Assembly (NCBI RefSeq): GCF_001500065.1
Contig: NZ_LQIN01000023.1
Span: forward strand, 248,001 to 312,000
Length of the DNA: 64,000 nucleotides
Source of the DNA: Mycobacterium sp. IS-3022
GTDB taxonomy: Bacteria > Actinomycetota > Actinomycetes > Mycobacteriales > Mycobacteriaceae
Direction: 5' to 3'
Shown here: in pieces, positions 30,269 to 38,879 of the stretch
Position numbering within the stretch: position 1 is the stretch's first letter
Layout: each line of letters begins with the position of its first letter
Notes under the pieces: model-generated
The model's input: the letters and a program-made list of their open reading frames with translations, nothing else
Database searches by the model: none
What the model was told of the DNA's origin: nothing
Position numbers and translations under genes: made by a program

Positions 30269-30969
30269 GTGATCCCGGAACCGAACCGGGGAAGCCCTCC
30301 ACCGAGCAGACCAGCAAGGCCCACGCCGTCCTGCGGCAGATGGGCGGCGTCAGCGGGCTGATCTACTCCACGCTGCCCGTCGTCGCATTCGTTCCGGTCT
30401 CCCAGATCTTCGGGTTGATGCCCGCGATCGTCGCGGCGCTCGGCGTGGCGACGGTGATTCTGGCGTGGCGACTGGCTCGCCGCGAGTCCACCCAGCCGGC
30501 GGTCTCCGGCTTCTTCGGGGTGGGAATCTGCGCGCTGATCGCCTACGTGACCGGGGAGTCGCAGGGTTACTTCCTCTGGGGCATCTGGATGTCGCTGCTG
30601 TGGGCGACGGTGTTCACGGTCTCGGTACTGATCCGGCGTCCCGTCGTCGGCTACGTGTGGAGCTGGGTCAGCGGCGCCGGCGCGGACTGGCGCCGGGTGC
30701 GCCGGGCGTTGACGGCGTTCGACATCGCCACCCTGTTCTGGGTGCTGGTGTTCGGCTCACGCTTCGTCGTGCAGCAGCATCTCTACGATGCCGGCCAGAC
30801 CGGCTGGCTGGGCGTCGCACGCATCTCCATGGGGTGGCCGCTGACGGCGGTCGCCGCGCTGGTGACCTATCTGGCGATCCGGACGGCGCAGAAAGCCCTC
30901 ACCGGCGACCAGGCGTCAGAGGACCTCCACGAGACGTTGCCCGGGGCCACCCAACCCGACGCTCGCTGA
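30265..30969 (+). CDS. DUF3159 membrane protein (Rv2693c-like)
   Basis: The 234-residue protein starts at a GTG overlapping the upstream stop (GTGA). It has about five transmembrane helices (ISVGLIYSTLPVVAF-like N-terminal pair, then SLLWATVFTVSVLIRRP and AFDIATLFWVLVFGSRF, then GWPLTAVAALVTYL). This fits the DUF3159 family of actinobacterial membrane proteins, function unknown. The stop precedes the convergent ceoC gene by 30 bp. Confidence 0.88.
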   Translation: MSDPGTEPGKPSTEQTSKAHAVLRQMGGVSGLIYSTLPVVAFVPVSQIFGLMPAIVAALGVATVILAWRLARRESTQPAVSGFFGVGICALIAYVTGESQGYFLWGIWMSLLWATVFTVSVLIRRPVVGYVWSWVSGAGADWRRVRRALTAFDIATLFWVLVFGSRFVVQQHLYDAGQTGWLGVARISMGWPLTAVAALVTYLAIRTAQKALTGDQASEDLHETLPGATQPDAR

Positions 30970-30999
30970 GGACACCGGCCGGGCGTCGCTCACGCCGAG

Positions 31000-31665
31000 T
31001 CAGCGCGGCTGCGGGTGCAGAAGCAGATCCTGCAGTTGATCTTCGACCTCGGCGACGGCCACGAACAGCAACTCGTCGCCGCCCTCGAGCGGCTCGTCGG
31101 ACTCCGGCACGATCACCCGCGGGCCCCGCAGGATCGTCACCAGCGCGCAATCGCGGGGCAACTCGAGGCGTTTGACGGGCTTACCGCCCCATGGGGTGTC
31201 GTCGGGCAGCGTGATCTCGACCAGATTGGCCTGCCCCTTGCGGAACTCCATCAACCGCACCAGGTCGCCGACCGCGACGGCCTCCTCCACCAGAGAGGCC
31301 AACATGCGGGGCGTCGACACCGCCACGTCGACTCCCCAGCTCTCGTCGAACAGCCACTCGTTGCGGGGGTCGTTGACGCGCGCCACCACCCGCTGCACCG
31401 CGAATTCGGTCTTGGCCAGCAGGCTGACCACCACGTTGACCTTGTCGTCGCCGGTGGCCGCGATCACGACGTCGAACTCCTCGAGCTGCACCGACTCGAG
31501 GAGACTCAGCTCGCATGCGTCGCCCAGCCGCCAGTGCGCCGCGGGAATCGCGTCGACGTCGATGTGGTCGGGGTTGCGTTCGAGCAGCGTCACCTCGTGG
31601 GCGTCGACGAGCTCGCGTGCGATGGATCGGCCGACGGCGCCGGCCCCGGCGATGGCGACTTTCAA
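31000..31665 (-). CDS. ceoC: TrkA-like RCK potassium regulatory protein CeoC
   Basis: The 221-residue protein has an N-terminal Rossmann/TrkA-N domain (VAIAGAGAVGRSIARELV..., ERNPDH, ATGDDKVN) that binds NAD(H) or nucleotide. A TrkA-C domain follows from about 140 (FRKGQANLVEITLPDDTPWGGKPVKRLELP). It pairs with ceoB as RCK-type gating subunits of a K+ transporter. I chose TTG 31665 (LKVAIAG) because GAGGAG lies eight bases upstream. GTG 31674 is an alternative but its ribosome-binding site is too close. Confidence 0.92.
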   Translation of the reverse strand: MKVAIAGAGAVGRSIARELVDAHEVTLLERNPDHIDVDAIPAAHWRLGDACELSLLESVQLEEFDVVIAATGDDKVNVVVSLLAKTEFAVQRVVARVNDPRNEWLFDESWGVDVAVSTPRMLASLVEEAVAVGDLVRLMEFRKGQANLVEITLPDDTPWGGKPVKRLELPRDCALVTILRGPRVIVPESDEPLEGGDELLFVAVAEVEDQLQDLLLHPQPR

Positions 31666-31702
31666 CTGCGCCACTCCTCGATGTCGTCGTCGGCGCGCTT
31701 CA

Positions 31703-32374
31703 TCAGCTCTCGAGATCCTCGCTGGGCGGCAGCGCGGCGATGGCCAGCGCTTCGGCGATGTGGCCGGCGATCGCGGCCATGAACACCTGGTCGCTGGCCT
31801 GGATGACGGTTTTGCCGTCGGGCAGCAGCCCCGCGCCGAAGCGGATCAGGAACGCCACCCGGCCGCCGGTGGCCGCCTCCAGATCGGTGATCCGGCGGCC
31901 CACCCACGATTCGTGCATGGCCAGTTCGGTCACGCCGACGTTGCCGGTCGGGTCGCGCCATCGGGCGGTCTCGGTTTCGCGGGTCAGCACGTTGAGCAGC
32001 CGGTCGGTCGTCCACGGCACGGTGGCCACCGTCGGGATGCCCAACCGTTCGTAGACCGCCGCGCGCTTGGCGTCGTAGATGCGGGCGACCACTCGCTCGA
32101 CCCCGAAGGTCTCGCGGGCCACCCGCGCCGAGATGATGTTGGAGTTGTCGCCCGATGAAACCGCGGCGAAGGCGCCCGCCTCCTCGATGCCCGCCCGCAG
32201 CAGCACATCGCGGTCGAAGCCCATACCGAGCACCCGTTCGCCGGAGAACTCCGGAGACAGCCGGTGAAATGCCGTGCCGTCACGGTCGATGACCGCGACG
32301 TCGTGACCGATCCGGGCCAGGCTGTCCGACAGCGACGCACCCACCCGGCCGCAGCCCATCACCACTACACGCAC
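31703..32374 (-). CDS. ceoB: TrkA-like RCK potassium regulatory protein CeoB
   Basis: The 223-residue protein has the same two domains as ceoC (VRVVVMGCGRVGASLSDSLARIG, VIDRD, SSGDNSNII; TrkA-C from about 140). GTG 32374 gives the expected start. The final residues PPSEDLES match the M. tuberculosis C-terminus as I recall it. ceoC follows after 37 bp in the same direction. The pair is divergent from the KimA-like permease gene (86 bp between starts). Confidence 0.93.
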   Translation of the reverse strand: MRVVVMGCGRVGASLSDSLARIGHDVAVIDRDGTAFHRLSPEFSGERVLGMGFDRDVLLRAGIEEAGAFAAVSSGDNSNIISARVARETFGVERVVARIYDAKRAAVYERLGIPTVATVPWTTDRLLNVLTRETETARWRDPTGNVGVTELAMHESWVGRRITDLEAATGGRVAFLIRFGAGLLPDGKTVIQASDQVFMAAIAGHIAEALAIAALPPSEDLES

Positions 32375-32446
32375 TCCACGGTCCTTCCTGTCGAACCCGC
32401 GCAGTCGGAACGCTACAGCTTTCTGACGGCCATTTGCCGCTGGGCT

Positions 32447-32452
32447 TACTCT
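32447..32452 (+). promoter_or_regulatory. -10 element of the KimA-like permease gene (leaderless)
   Basis: TACTCT ends 8 nt before GTG 32461; no ribosome-binding site. Confidence 0.55.
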
Positions 32453-32460
32453 TGGCACTC

Positions 32461-34455
32461 GTGTCCAAGCTATCCAGGTTCGCGCGGCGGGTGGTGCTCG
32501 GCAGGCCGTTTCGCAGCGACAAGCTTTCGCACACCCTGCTGCCCAAGCGGATCGCCCTTCCGGTGTTCGCCTCCGATGCGCTCTCGTCGGTCGCCTATGC
32601 GCCGGAGGAGATTTTTCTGGTGCTCTCCGTCGCGGGGTTGGCGGCCTACTCGATGTCGCCATGGATCGGGCTGGCCGTCGTGGCGGTCATGTCGATCGTC
32701 ATCGCCAGCTACCGGCAGAACGTGCACGCCTACCCGTCGGGCGGTGGGGACTACGAGGTGGTCACCACCAATCTCGGGCCGACCGCCGGTTTGACCGTGG
32801 CGAGCGCGCTGCTGGTGGACTACGTGCTCACGGTCGCGGTGTCGATGTCCTCGGCGATGTCGAACATCGGCTCGGCCGTGCCGTTCATCAACCAGCACAA
32901 GGTGCTGTTCGCGGTCATCGCGATCCTGCTGCTGGCGGCGCTGAACCTGCGCGGTATCCGGGAGTCCGGAACCGCGTTCGCCATCCCGACCTACGCGTTC
33001 ATGGTCGGCATGTTCGTGATGCTCGGTTGGGGCTTCTTCCAGCTGTTCGCGCTCGACGAGCCACTGCAGGCCGAATCCGCCGCCTTCGAGATGCATGCCG
33101 AGCACGGTGAAATCCTCGGCTTCGCGCTGGTTCTTCTCGTCGCGCGGGCGTTCTCGTCGGGCAGCGCGGCGCTGACTGGCGTGGAAGCCATCAGCAACGG
33201 GGTGCCGGCGTTCCGTAAGCCGAAGTCGCGCAACGCCGCAACGACGCTGGCGCTGCTCGGGCTGATCGCGGTCACGCTGTTCATGGGCATCATCATGTTG
33301 GCCAAGGAAACCGGTGTGCAGATCGCCGAGCGCCCACACGAACAACTCGTCGGTGCCCCGCCGGACTACCACCAGAAGACGTTGATCGCGCAGTTGGCCG
33401 ACACGGTGTTCCACGACTTCACGCTCGGGTTGTGGGTCATCGCGGGCGTCACCGCGCTGATCCTGGTGCTGGCGGCCAACACCGCGTTCAACGGATTCCC
33501 GGTGCTCGGATCGATTCTCGCCCAGGACCGGTATCTGCCGCGCCAGTTGCACACCCGCGGTGACCGGCTCGCGTTCTCCAACGGCATCCTGTTCCTGGCG
33601 TTCGCCGCGATCGCGTTCGTGGTGGCATTCCGCGCCGAGGTCACGGCGCTGATCCAGCTCTACATTGTCGGGGTGTTCGTCTCCTTCACGCTCAGCCAGG
33701 TCGGCATGGTCCGGCACTGGACGCGGTTGCTGCGCACCGAGACCGAACCCGTGATCCGGCGCAAGATGATGCGGTCGCGGGTGATCAACTCGATCGGCTG
33801 CCTGTGCACCGCGACGGTGCTGGTGATCGTCGTGGTATCGAAATTCCTTGTCGGAGCATGGATTGCGATTCTGGCTATGGGCGCGCTCTTCGGGATGATG
33901 AAGCTGATCCACCGGCACTACGACACCGTGACGCGCGAACTCGAGGAGCAGGCCGCCGCGGAGAGCGACATGGTGCTGCCGAGCCGCAACCACGCGATCG
34001 TGCTGGTGTCCAAACTGCACTTGCCGACGCTGCGCGCGCTGGCGTACGCCAGGGCCACCCGGCCGGACACGCTGGAAGCGATCACCGTCAGCGTCGACGA
34101 CGGCGAGACGCGGGCACTCGTGCACAAGTGGGAGGACAGCGACATCAGCGTCCCGCTGAAGGTGATCGCCTCGCCGTACCGGGAGATCACCCGCCCGGTG
34201 CTCGAGTACGTCAAGCGGGTCAGCAAAGAGTCGCCGCGCACCGTTGTCACCGTGTTCATCCCCGAGTACGTCGTCGGCCACTGGTGGGAGCAGGTGCTGC
34301 ACAACCAGAGCGCGCTGCGGCTCAAGGGTCGACTGCTGTTCGAGCCGAACGTCATGGTGACCTCGGTGCCGTGGCAGTTGAGTTCGTCGGAGCGGCTCAA
34401 GACGCTGCAGCCGCAGTCCGCCCCTGGCGACGCGCGCAGGGGATTCCTGGATTGA
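32461..34455 (+). CDS. APC-superfamily permease of the KimA (YdaO) potassium importer type (Rv2690c-like)
   Basis: The 664-residue protein has twelve transmembrane helices (to about 490) and a cytosolic C-terminal domain (about 515-664). Segments resemble Bacillus subtilis KimA: FASDALSSVAYAPE, YPSGGGDYEV, LVDYVLTVAVSMS, ARAFSSGSAALTGVEAISN, VLAANTAFNGFP, RGDRLAFSNGI, FVSFTLSQVGM, and near the end VLHNQSALRL. KimA is a H+/K+ symporter. Older annotation calls it an amino-acid permease. Position beside ceoB/ceoC suggests K+ transport (inference). It overlaps the methyltransferase gene by four bases. Confidence 0.9.
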   Translation: MSKLSRFARRVVLGRPFRSDKLSHTLLPKRIALPVFASDALSSVAYAPEEIFLVLSVAGLAAYSMSPWIGLAVVAVMSIVIASYRQNVHAYPSGGGDYEVVTTNLGPTAGLTVASALLVDYVLTVAVSMSSAMSNIGSAVPFINQHKVLFAVIAILLLAALNLRGIRESGTAFAIPTYAFMVGMFVMLGWGFFQLFALDEPLQAESAAFEMHAEHGEILGFALVLLVARAFSSGSAALTGVEAISNGVPAFRKPKSRNAATTLALLGLIAVTLFMGIIMLAKETGVQIAERPHEQLVGAPPDYHQKTLIAQLADTVFHDFTLGLWVIAGVTALILVLAANTAFNGFPVLGSILAQDRYLPRQLHTRGDRLAFSNGILFLAFAAIAFVVAFRAEVTALIQLYIVGVFVSFTLSQVGMVRHWTRLLRTETEPVIRRKMMRSRVINSIGCLCTATVLVIVVVSKFLVGAWIAILAMGALFGMMKLIHRHYDTVTRELEEQAAAESDMVLPSRNHAIVLVSKLHLPTLRALAYARATRPDTLEAITVSVDDGETRALVHKWEDSDISVPLKVIASPYREITRPVLEYVKRVSKESPRTVVTVFIPEYVVGHWWEQVLHNQSALRLKGRLLFEPNVMVTSVPWQLSSSERLKTLQPQSAPGDARRGFLD

Positions 34456-35690
34456 CCGACGACCCCGGCGGTTCACCAGGACCGCCGTTGGAACTCACTC
34501 TGACCGCCGGGCCGCCCGCCAACGGCGGCAGCTGTGTGGCGCGACACGAGGGCCGGGTCGTGTTCGTCCGATACGCGCTGCCGGGTGAGCGGGTCAGGGT
34601 CCGGGTGCGCGCAGACCACGGAAAGTATTGGCACGCCGACGCTGTCGAGATCCTCGAGCCGTCCCCCGACCGGATCGCGTCGCTGTGCCCGATCGCCGGT
34701 GCGGACGGTGCGGGCTGCTGCGACATGGCGTTCGCCGAACCCGCGGCGGTACGCAGGCTCAAGGGCGCCGTCGTCGCCAACCAGCTGACGCGGTTGGGCG
34801 GCTATCACTGGCGCGACGAGGCCGACGCGACCGCCGAACCGGTCGGACACGCCGGCGCCACGGGGTGGCGCACACGGGTCCGGCTGGACACCACCCGCGA
34901 CGGGCGAGCGGGGTTTCACCGCTTCCACAGCGGCGAGTTGATCACCGAGCTGGACTGCGCGCAGTTGTCCGCCGACATGCTCGACGGGCTGGCCGACCGG
35001 AGTTGGCCGCCCGGCGCGGCGCTGCACGTCGCACTCGACGACGACGGTGCGCGCCACGTCGTGCAGTCCGGGCCGCGGGCGCGACAGAAGGGTGGACGCA
35101 AGGCCCATACGCAGGTGATCGAGGGCGAGTACGAAGCCGTCCAGCGCATCGGGGACCGGACCTGGCGAGTGCCGGTGACCGCGTTCTGGCAGTCGCACCG
35201 TGACGCGGCGCAGCTCTACAGCGACCTGATCGCCGGGTGGACGCAGTTGAGCGACGGGATGACGGCATGGGACTTGTACGGCGGGGCAGGGGTTTTCGCA
35301 GCGGTCCTGGGACGGCAGGTCGGCGAGACGGGCAAGGTCGTCACCGTCGACACGTCGCGGGGGTCGTCGTGGGCGGCGCGCGCCGCGTTGGCCGACATGG
35401 GTTGGGTGTCGGTGGTCACCGACTCCGTGCGCCGCGCGCTGACCGCCCAGCCTGAGCGGGCCGACGTCGCCGTGCTGGATCCGCCGCGGACGGGCGCAGG
35501 TCGCGAGGTGATCGACCTGCTGGCCGGCGCGGCGGTGCCGCGGGTGATCCACATCGGATGTGAGGCAGCCTCTTTCGCCCGCGACGTCGGACTGTACCGG
35601 GGGCACGGCTACGCGGTGCAGGCGCTGCGGGTCTTCGACTCGTTCCCGTTGACGCATCACGTCGAGTGCATCGCGGTTCTCACGCGCTGA
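34452..35690 (+). CDS. TrmA/RumA-type class I RNA methyltransferase (Rv2689c-like)
   Basis: This 412-residue enzyme has an N-terminal TRAM-like region (LELTLTAGPPANGGSCVARHEGRVVFVRYALPGE split over about 10-45). SAM-binding WDLYGGAGVFAAVLG, LDPPRTGAGREV and the C-terminal catalytic HIGCEAASFARDV (Cys in place of the SCNP form) follow. It should make 5-methyluridine in rRNA or tRNA; the exact site is unknown. The TTG start overlaps the permease stop (TTGA). Confidence 0.9.
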   Translation: MTDDPGGSPGPPLELTLTAGPPANGGSCVARHEGRVVFVRYALPGERVRVRVRADHGKYWHADAVEILEPSPDRIASLCPIAGADGAGCCDMAFAEPAAVRRLKGAVVANQLTRLGGYHWRDEADATAEPVGHAGATGWRTRVRLDTTRDGRAGFHRFHSGELITELDCAQLSADMLDGLADRSWPPGAALHVALDDDGARHVVQSGPRARQKGGRKAHTQVIEGEYEAVQRIGDRTWRVPVTAFWQSHRDAAQLYSDLIAGWTQLSDGMTAWDLYGGAGVFAAVLGRQVGETGKVVTVDTSRGSSWAARAALADMGWVSVVTDSVRRALTAQPERADVAVLDPPRTGAGREVIDLLAGAAVPRVIHIGCEAASFARDVGLYRGHGYAVQALRVFDSFPLTHHVECIAVLTR

Positions 35691-35709
35691 TCTGGGTACC
35701 CGCCCCGGC

Positions 35710-37818
35710 ATGACGGACAATGGCCAGAACGCAAAGCAAGAACAGCTCGACGGGTCCCGGTTCGACAAGACGACGGGTTACCTGACCACGCAGCAGGGGG
35801 TGCGGGTCGACCACACCGACGACGCGCTGACGGTCGGGGAGCGCGGACCCACGCTGCTCGAGGACTTCCACGCACGGGAGAAGATCACCCACTTCGACCA
35901 CGAACGCATCCCGGAGCGGGTCGTGCACGCCCGCGGCGCCGGCGCATACGGCTACTTCGAGCCGTACGACGACTCGCTCGCCGAGTACACCGTCGCGAAG
36001 TTCCTCACCACACCCGGCACGCAGACCCCGGTCTTCGTGCGGTTCTCCACGGTGGCCGGCTCCCGCGGGTCGGCGGACACCGTCCGCGACGTGCGCGGCT
36101 TCGCCACGAAGTTCTACACCGACCAAGGCAATTACGACCTGGTGGGAAACAACTTCCCGGTGTTCTTCATCCAGGACGGGATCAAGTTCCCCGACTTCGT
36201 GCACGCCGTCAAACCCGAGCCGCACAACGAAATTCCGCAGGCGCAGTCCGCGCACGACACACTGTGGGACTTCGTGTCGCTGCAACCGGAGACGTTGCAC
36301 ACGATCATGTGGCTGATGTCGGACCGGGCGCTGCCGCGCAGCTACCGGATGATGCAGGGCTTCGGCGTGCACACCTTCCGGTTCGTCAACGCGCGCGGCG
36401 AAGGCACCTTCGTGAAGTTCCACTGGAAGCCGCGCCTGGGTGTGCATTCGCTGGTGTGGGACGAGTGCCAGAAAATCGCGGGCAAGGACCCCGACTTCAA
36501 CCGGCGCGACCTGTGGGACAGCATCGAGGCCGGCCAGTTCCCCGAATACGAGCTGGGCGTGCAGCTTGTGCCCGAGAGCGACGAGTTCAACTTCGACTTC
36601 GATCTGCTCGACGCCACCAAGATCATTCCCGAGGAACAGGTTCCGGTCCGGCCCGTCGGCAGGATGGTGCTCAACCGCAACCCGGACAATTTCTTCGCCG
36701 AAACCGAGCAGGTCGCGTTCCACACCGCCAATGTGGTGCCCGGCATCGATTTCACCAACGATCCGCTGCTTCAGTTCCGCAACTTCTCTTACCTCGACAC
36801 CCAGCTGATCCGGCTGGGCGGGCCGAACTTCGCGCAGCTGCCGGTCAACCGTCCGCTGGCGGACGTCCGCAACAATCAGCACGACGGTTACGGCCAGCAC
36901 GCGATCCCGCGGGGACGGTCCAGTTACTTCCCGAACAGCCTCGGCGGCGGCTGCCCCGCATTGGCCGACGAGAACGTGTTCCGCCACTACACCGAGAAAG
37001 TCGACGGCAACAAGATTCGGCAACGCGCCAAGAGCTTCGAGGATCACTACAGTCAGGCGCGCATGTTCTGGAAAAGCATGTCTGCTCCGGAGGCCAAGCA
37101 CATCGTCGCGGCGTTCGCGTTCGAACTCGGCAAGGTCGAGGTGGAGGAGATTCGGGCGCGCACCGTCGAACAGCTCAACCGGATCGACCACGACCTGGCC
37201 GCTCAGGTCGCCGGCAAGCTGGGTCTACCCGAACCCGCCGAGCAGGCGGTGGACGACAAGATGCCCGCGTCGCCGGCGTTGTCGCAGCTAAACACGGCGA
37301 CCGACAGCATCGCCAGTCGCAAGATCGCGGTGCTGGCCGCGGACGGCGTCGACGTCGAAGGCGCCCAGCGAACCATCGAGGCGCTATGGCAACGCGGTGC
37401 GGTGGTCGAGGTGCTGGCGCCGGTCGCGGGCGGCACGCTGTCCGGCGGTTCGGGCGGCGAACTGCCCGTCGACCGCGCGATCACGACGATGGCTTCGGTG
37501 CTGTACGACGCGGTGATCGTGCCCTGCGGGCCGGATTCGGCGCAGACGCTCTCCGGTGACGGGTATGCGATGCACTTCATCACCGAGGCGTACAAGCATC
37601 TCAAGGCGGTCGGCGCATGGGGTTCCGGCGTGGACCTGCTGCCCAAGGCCGGCATCCCCGAAGAACTCGCGGACGACACGAACGTCGTTGTGTCCCACGG
37701 CGTCGTCTCGACCACTGCGGCCGCCGGCGACCTCACCGACGAGTTCGCCAAGGCGCTGGCTTCGGTGCTGGCCCAACATCGGGCATGGGACCGGGAGACC
37801 GATCCGGTACCGGCCTGA
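35710..37818 (+). CDS. katE: Large-subunit heme catalase KatE (HPII type, clade 2)
   Basis: The 702-residue monofunctional catalase breaks down H2O2. The catalytic His73 ([13 protein letters not shown]), the Asn in [11 protein letters not shown] (147-148) and heme-ligand Tyr361 ([15 protein letters not shown]) are present. A C-terminal flavodoxin/DJ-1-like domain (about 545-695, [18 protein letters not shown]...) marks the large-subunit class. The start is ATG 35710. Only 19 bp separate it from the methyltransferase stop, so it may share its promoter. M. tuberculosis has no gene of this type here. Confidence 0.97.
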   Translation: MTDNGQNAKQEQLDGSRFDKTTGYLTTQQGVRVDHTDDALTVGERGPTLLEDFHAREKITHFDHERIPERVVHARGAGAYGYFEPYDDSLAEYTVAKFLTTPGTQTPVFVRFSTVAGSRGSADTVRDVRGFATKFYTDQGNYDLVGNNFPVFFIQDGIKFPDFVHAVKPEPHNEIPQAQSAHDTLWDFVSLQPETLHTIMWLMSDRALPRSYRMMQGFGVHTFRFVNARGEGTFVKFHWKPRLGVHSLVWDECQKIAGKDPDFNRRDLWDSIEAGQFPEYELGVQLVPESDEFNFDFDLLDATKIIPEEQVPVRPVGRMVLNRNPDNFFAETEQVAFHTANVVPGIDFTNDPLLQFRNFSYLDTQLIRLGGPNFAQLPVNRPLADVRNNQHDGYGQHAIPRGRSSYFPNSLGGGCPALADENVFRHYTEKVDGNKIRQRAKSFEDHYSQARMFWKSMSAPEAKHIVAAFAFELGKVEVEEIRARTVEQLNRIDHDLAAQVAGKLGLPEPAEQAVDDKMPASPALSQLNTATDSIASRKIAVLAADGVDVEGAQRTIEALWQRGAVVEVLAPVAGGTLSGGSGGELPVDRAITTMASVLYDAVIVPCGPDSAQTLSGDGYAMHFITEAYKHLKAVGAWGSGVDLLPKAGIPEELADDTNVVVSHGVVSTTAAAGDLTDEFAKALASVLAQHRAWDRETDPVPA

Positions 37819-37822
37819 TCGC

Positions 37823-38302
37823 GTGCAGACCTTCCTGCCCTACCCGGGCTTCGGCGACACCGCCGGCGTCCTGGACACGAAGCGGCTGGGCAAGCAGCGG
37901 GTGGAGGCCATCCAGGTGGTCCGGGCGCTGACGGTCCCGGGTTACGGGTGGCGCCATCACCCCGCCGCGGCGATGTGGGCCGGCTACGAAGAGGCGCTGG
38001 TTCGCTACGGGCTCGACATCTGCGCCGCATGGTGTCGACTGGGCCACGCCGACACCTGCGCGGCGACGATGGTCAGCGACCTCGCCACCGGCACCGGTAT
38101 CGGCACGCCGCGCATGCAGGAGGAGCTTTCGGCGGCGGGGGAGGTGCCGCCGTGGCTGGGCGATCCGGTGTTTCACTGCAGCCACCAGTCGGTGCTGGTG
38201 CGCAAGGACCCGCAGCACTACCGCCGGTTCTTCCCCGACGTGCCTGACGATCTGCCCTATGTCTGGCCCGCGTCAGACCGCGACCGGCGGGTGTCGATCT
38301 GA
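37823..38302 (+). CDS. Pyrimidine-dimer DNA glycosylase / endonuclease V family protein
   Basis: This 159-residue protein opens VQTFLPYPGFGDTAGVLDTKRLGKQRVEA, with the MSMEG-type motif KRLGKQRVEAIQVVRAL, WRHHPAAAMWAGYEEALVRYG, and HQSVLVRKDPQHYRRFFPDVP. This matches the Pyr_excise/MSMEG-like family related to T4 endonuclease V, which removes UV dimers. Activity here is inferred. It is four bases after katE, so likely in one operon, and its last 46 bp overlap the convergent MarR-type gene. Confidence 0.85.
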   Translation: MQTFLPYPGFGDTAGVLDTKRLGKQRVEAIQVVRALTVPGYGWRHHPAAAMWAGYEEALVRYGLDICAAWCRLGHADTCAATMVSDLATGTGIGTPRMQEELSAAGEVPPWLGDPVFHCSHQSVLVRKDPQHYRRFFPDVPDDLPYVWPASDRDRRVSI

Positions 38303-38745
38303 CGCCACCGGTCCAGCAGCGCCGGAAGTTCGTCCATCAGGAAGGCGTAGAAGTCGCGCATCTGCGTCAGCCGACGCCCGGCAGTGCTGTCGCGGCCGGT
38401 AACGGCGATTGCATCATCTGCCGCCGCCTGCATGGCCCCGATCACGTCGTTCTGTGCGGTATACAAAGTGGCCCACGCGTCATCGCGCAACCGGTAGTGG
38501 TCGCGCCGGCTCGCCGGCACGGGCATGCGTTCGACCAGTCCGACGGACGTCAGCATCTTGACCGCACCCGAAATCGCGCCGGAGCTCGCCTGCAAGCGAT
38601 CCGCGAGCTCGCCGGCAGTCATCGCCGATTGCTCGGTGCACAGCAGCGTGGCCAGAACGCGAGCCGTCATCCGTTGCAGACCGTGATCGGTCAACACCAG
38701 GGCGAGCCGTTCGGCGGCCTCCTGTTGTCCGCGCGATCCCGGCAC
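38257..38745 (-). CDS. MarR/GbsR-type transcriptional regulator
   Basis: The 162-residue protein has a winged-helix domain (about 20-95: RLALVLTDHGLQRMTARVLATLLCTEQSAMTAGELADRLQASSGAISGAVKMLTSVGLVERMPV). Long C-terminal dimerisation helices follow. GTG 38745 is supported by AGGAGG five bases upstream. It is divergent from the ABC exporter genes and probably controls them. The strong convergent overlap with the glycosylase gene means the two may also affect each other. Confidence 0.9.
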   Translation of the reverse strand: MPGSRGQQEAAERLALVLTDHGLQRMTARVLATLLCTEQSAMTAGELADRLQASSGAISGAVKMLTSVGLVERMPVPASRRDHYRLRDDAWATLYTAQNDVIGAMQAAADDAIAVTGRDSTAGRRLTQMRDFYAFLMDELPALLDRWRQIDTRRSRSDAGQT

Positions 38746-38791
38746 CGCGCCTCCTCTCAAAGCCCCGAGCGACAATGGACTTCAATAATCT

Positions 38792-38803
38792 CTGAAAGTT
38801 CAG
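38792..38803. promoter_or_regulatory. Palindromic candidate operator in the MarR/ABC divergent region
   Basis: CTGAA-AG-TTCAG is a perfect inverted repeat. It is immediately followed by TATATT (38804-38809), a likely -10 for the ABC genes, in an unusually A/T-rich stretch. Confidence 0.55.
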
Positions 38804-38879
38804 TATATTAGCGGGCGGCGCTCCGGGAAGTCTGGTCGGAATCTTTGTTGACTTGTTCGCAGAAGGGGTCTGACCAGCG

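Noticed and set aside
32470-34476. 668-codon minus-strand open frame opposite the KimA-like permease
   Set aside because: His/Gln/Arg-rich antisense shadow; the plus strand has a clear transporter with family motifs.
35680-37191. 503-codon minus-strand open frame opposite katE
   Set aside because: Shadow of a strongly conserved catalase; no domain seen.
35710-38745. Recent mobile-element insertion of the katE cluster
   Set aside because: No transposase, integrase, tRNA or flanking repeats; base composition and codon use look like the neighbours.
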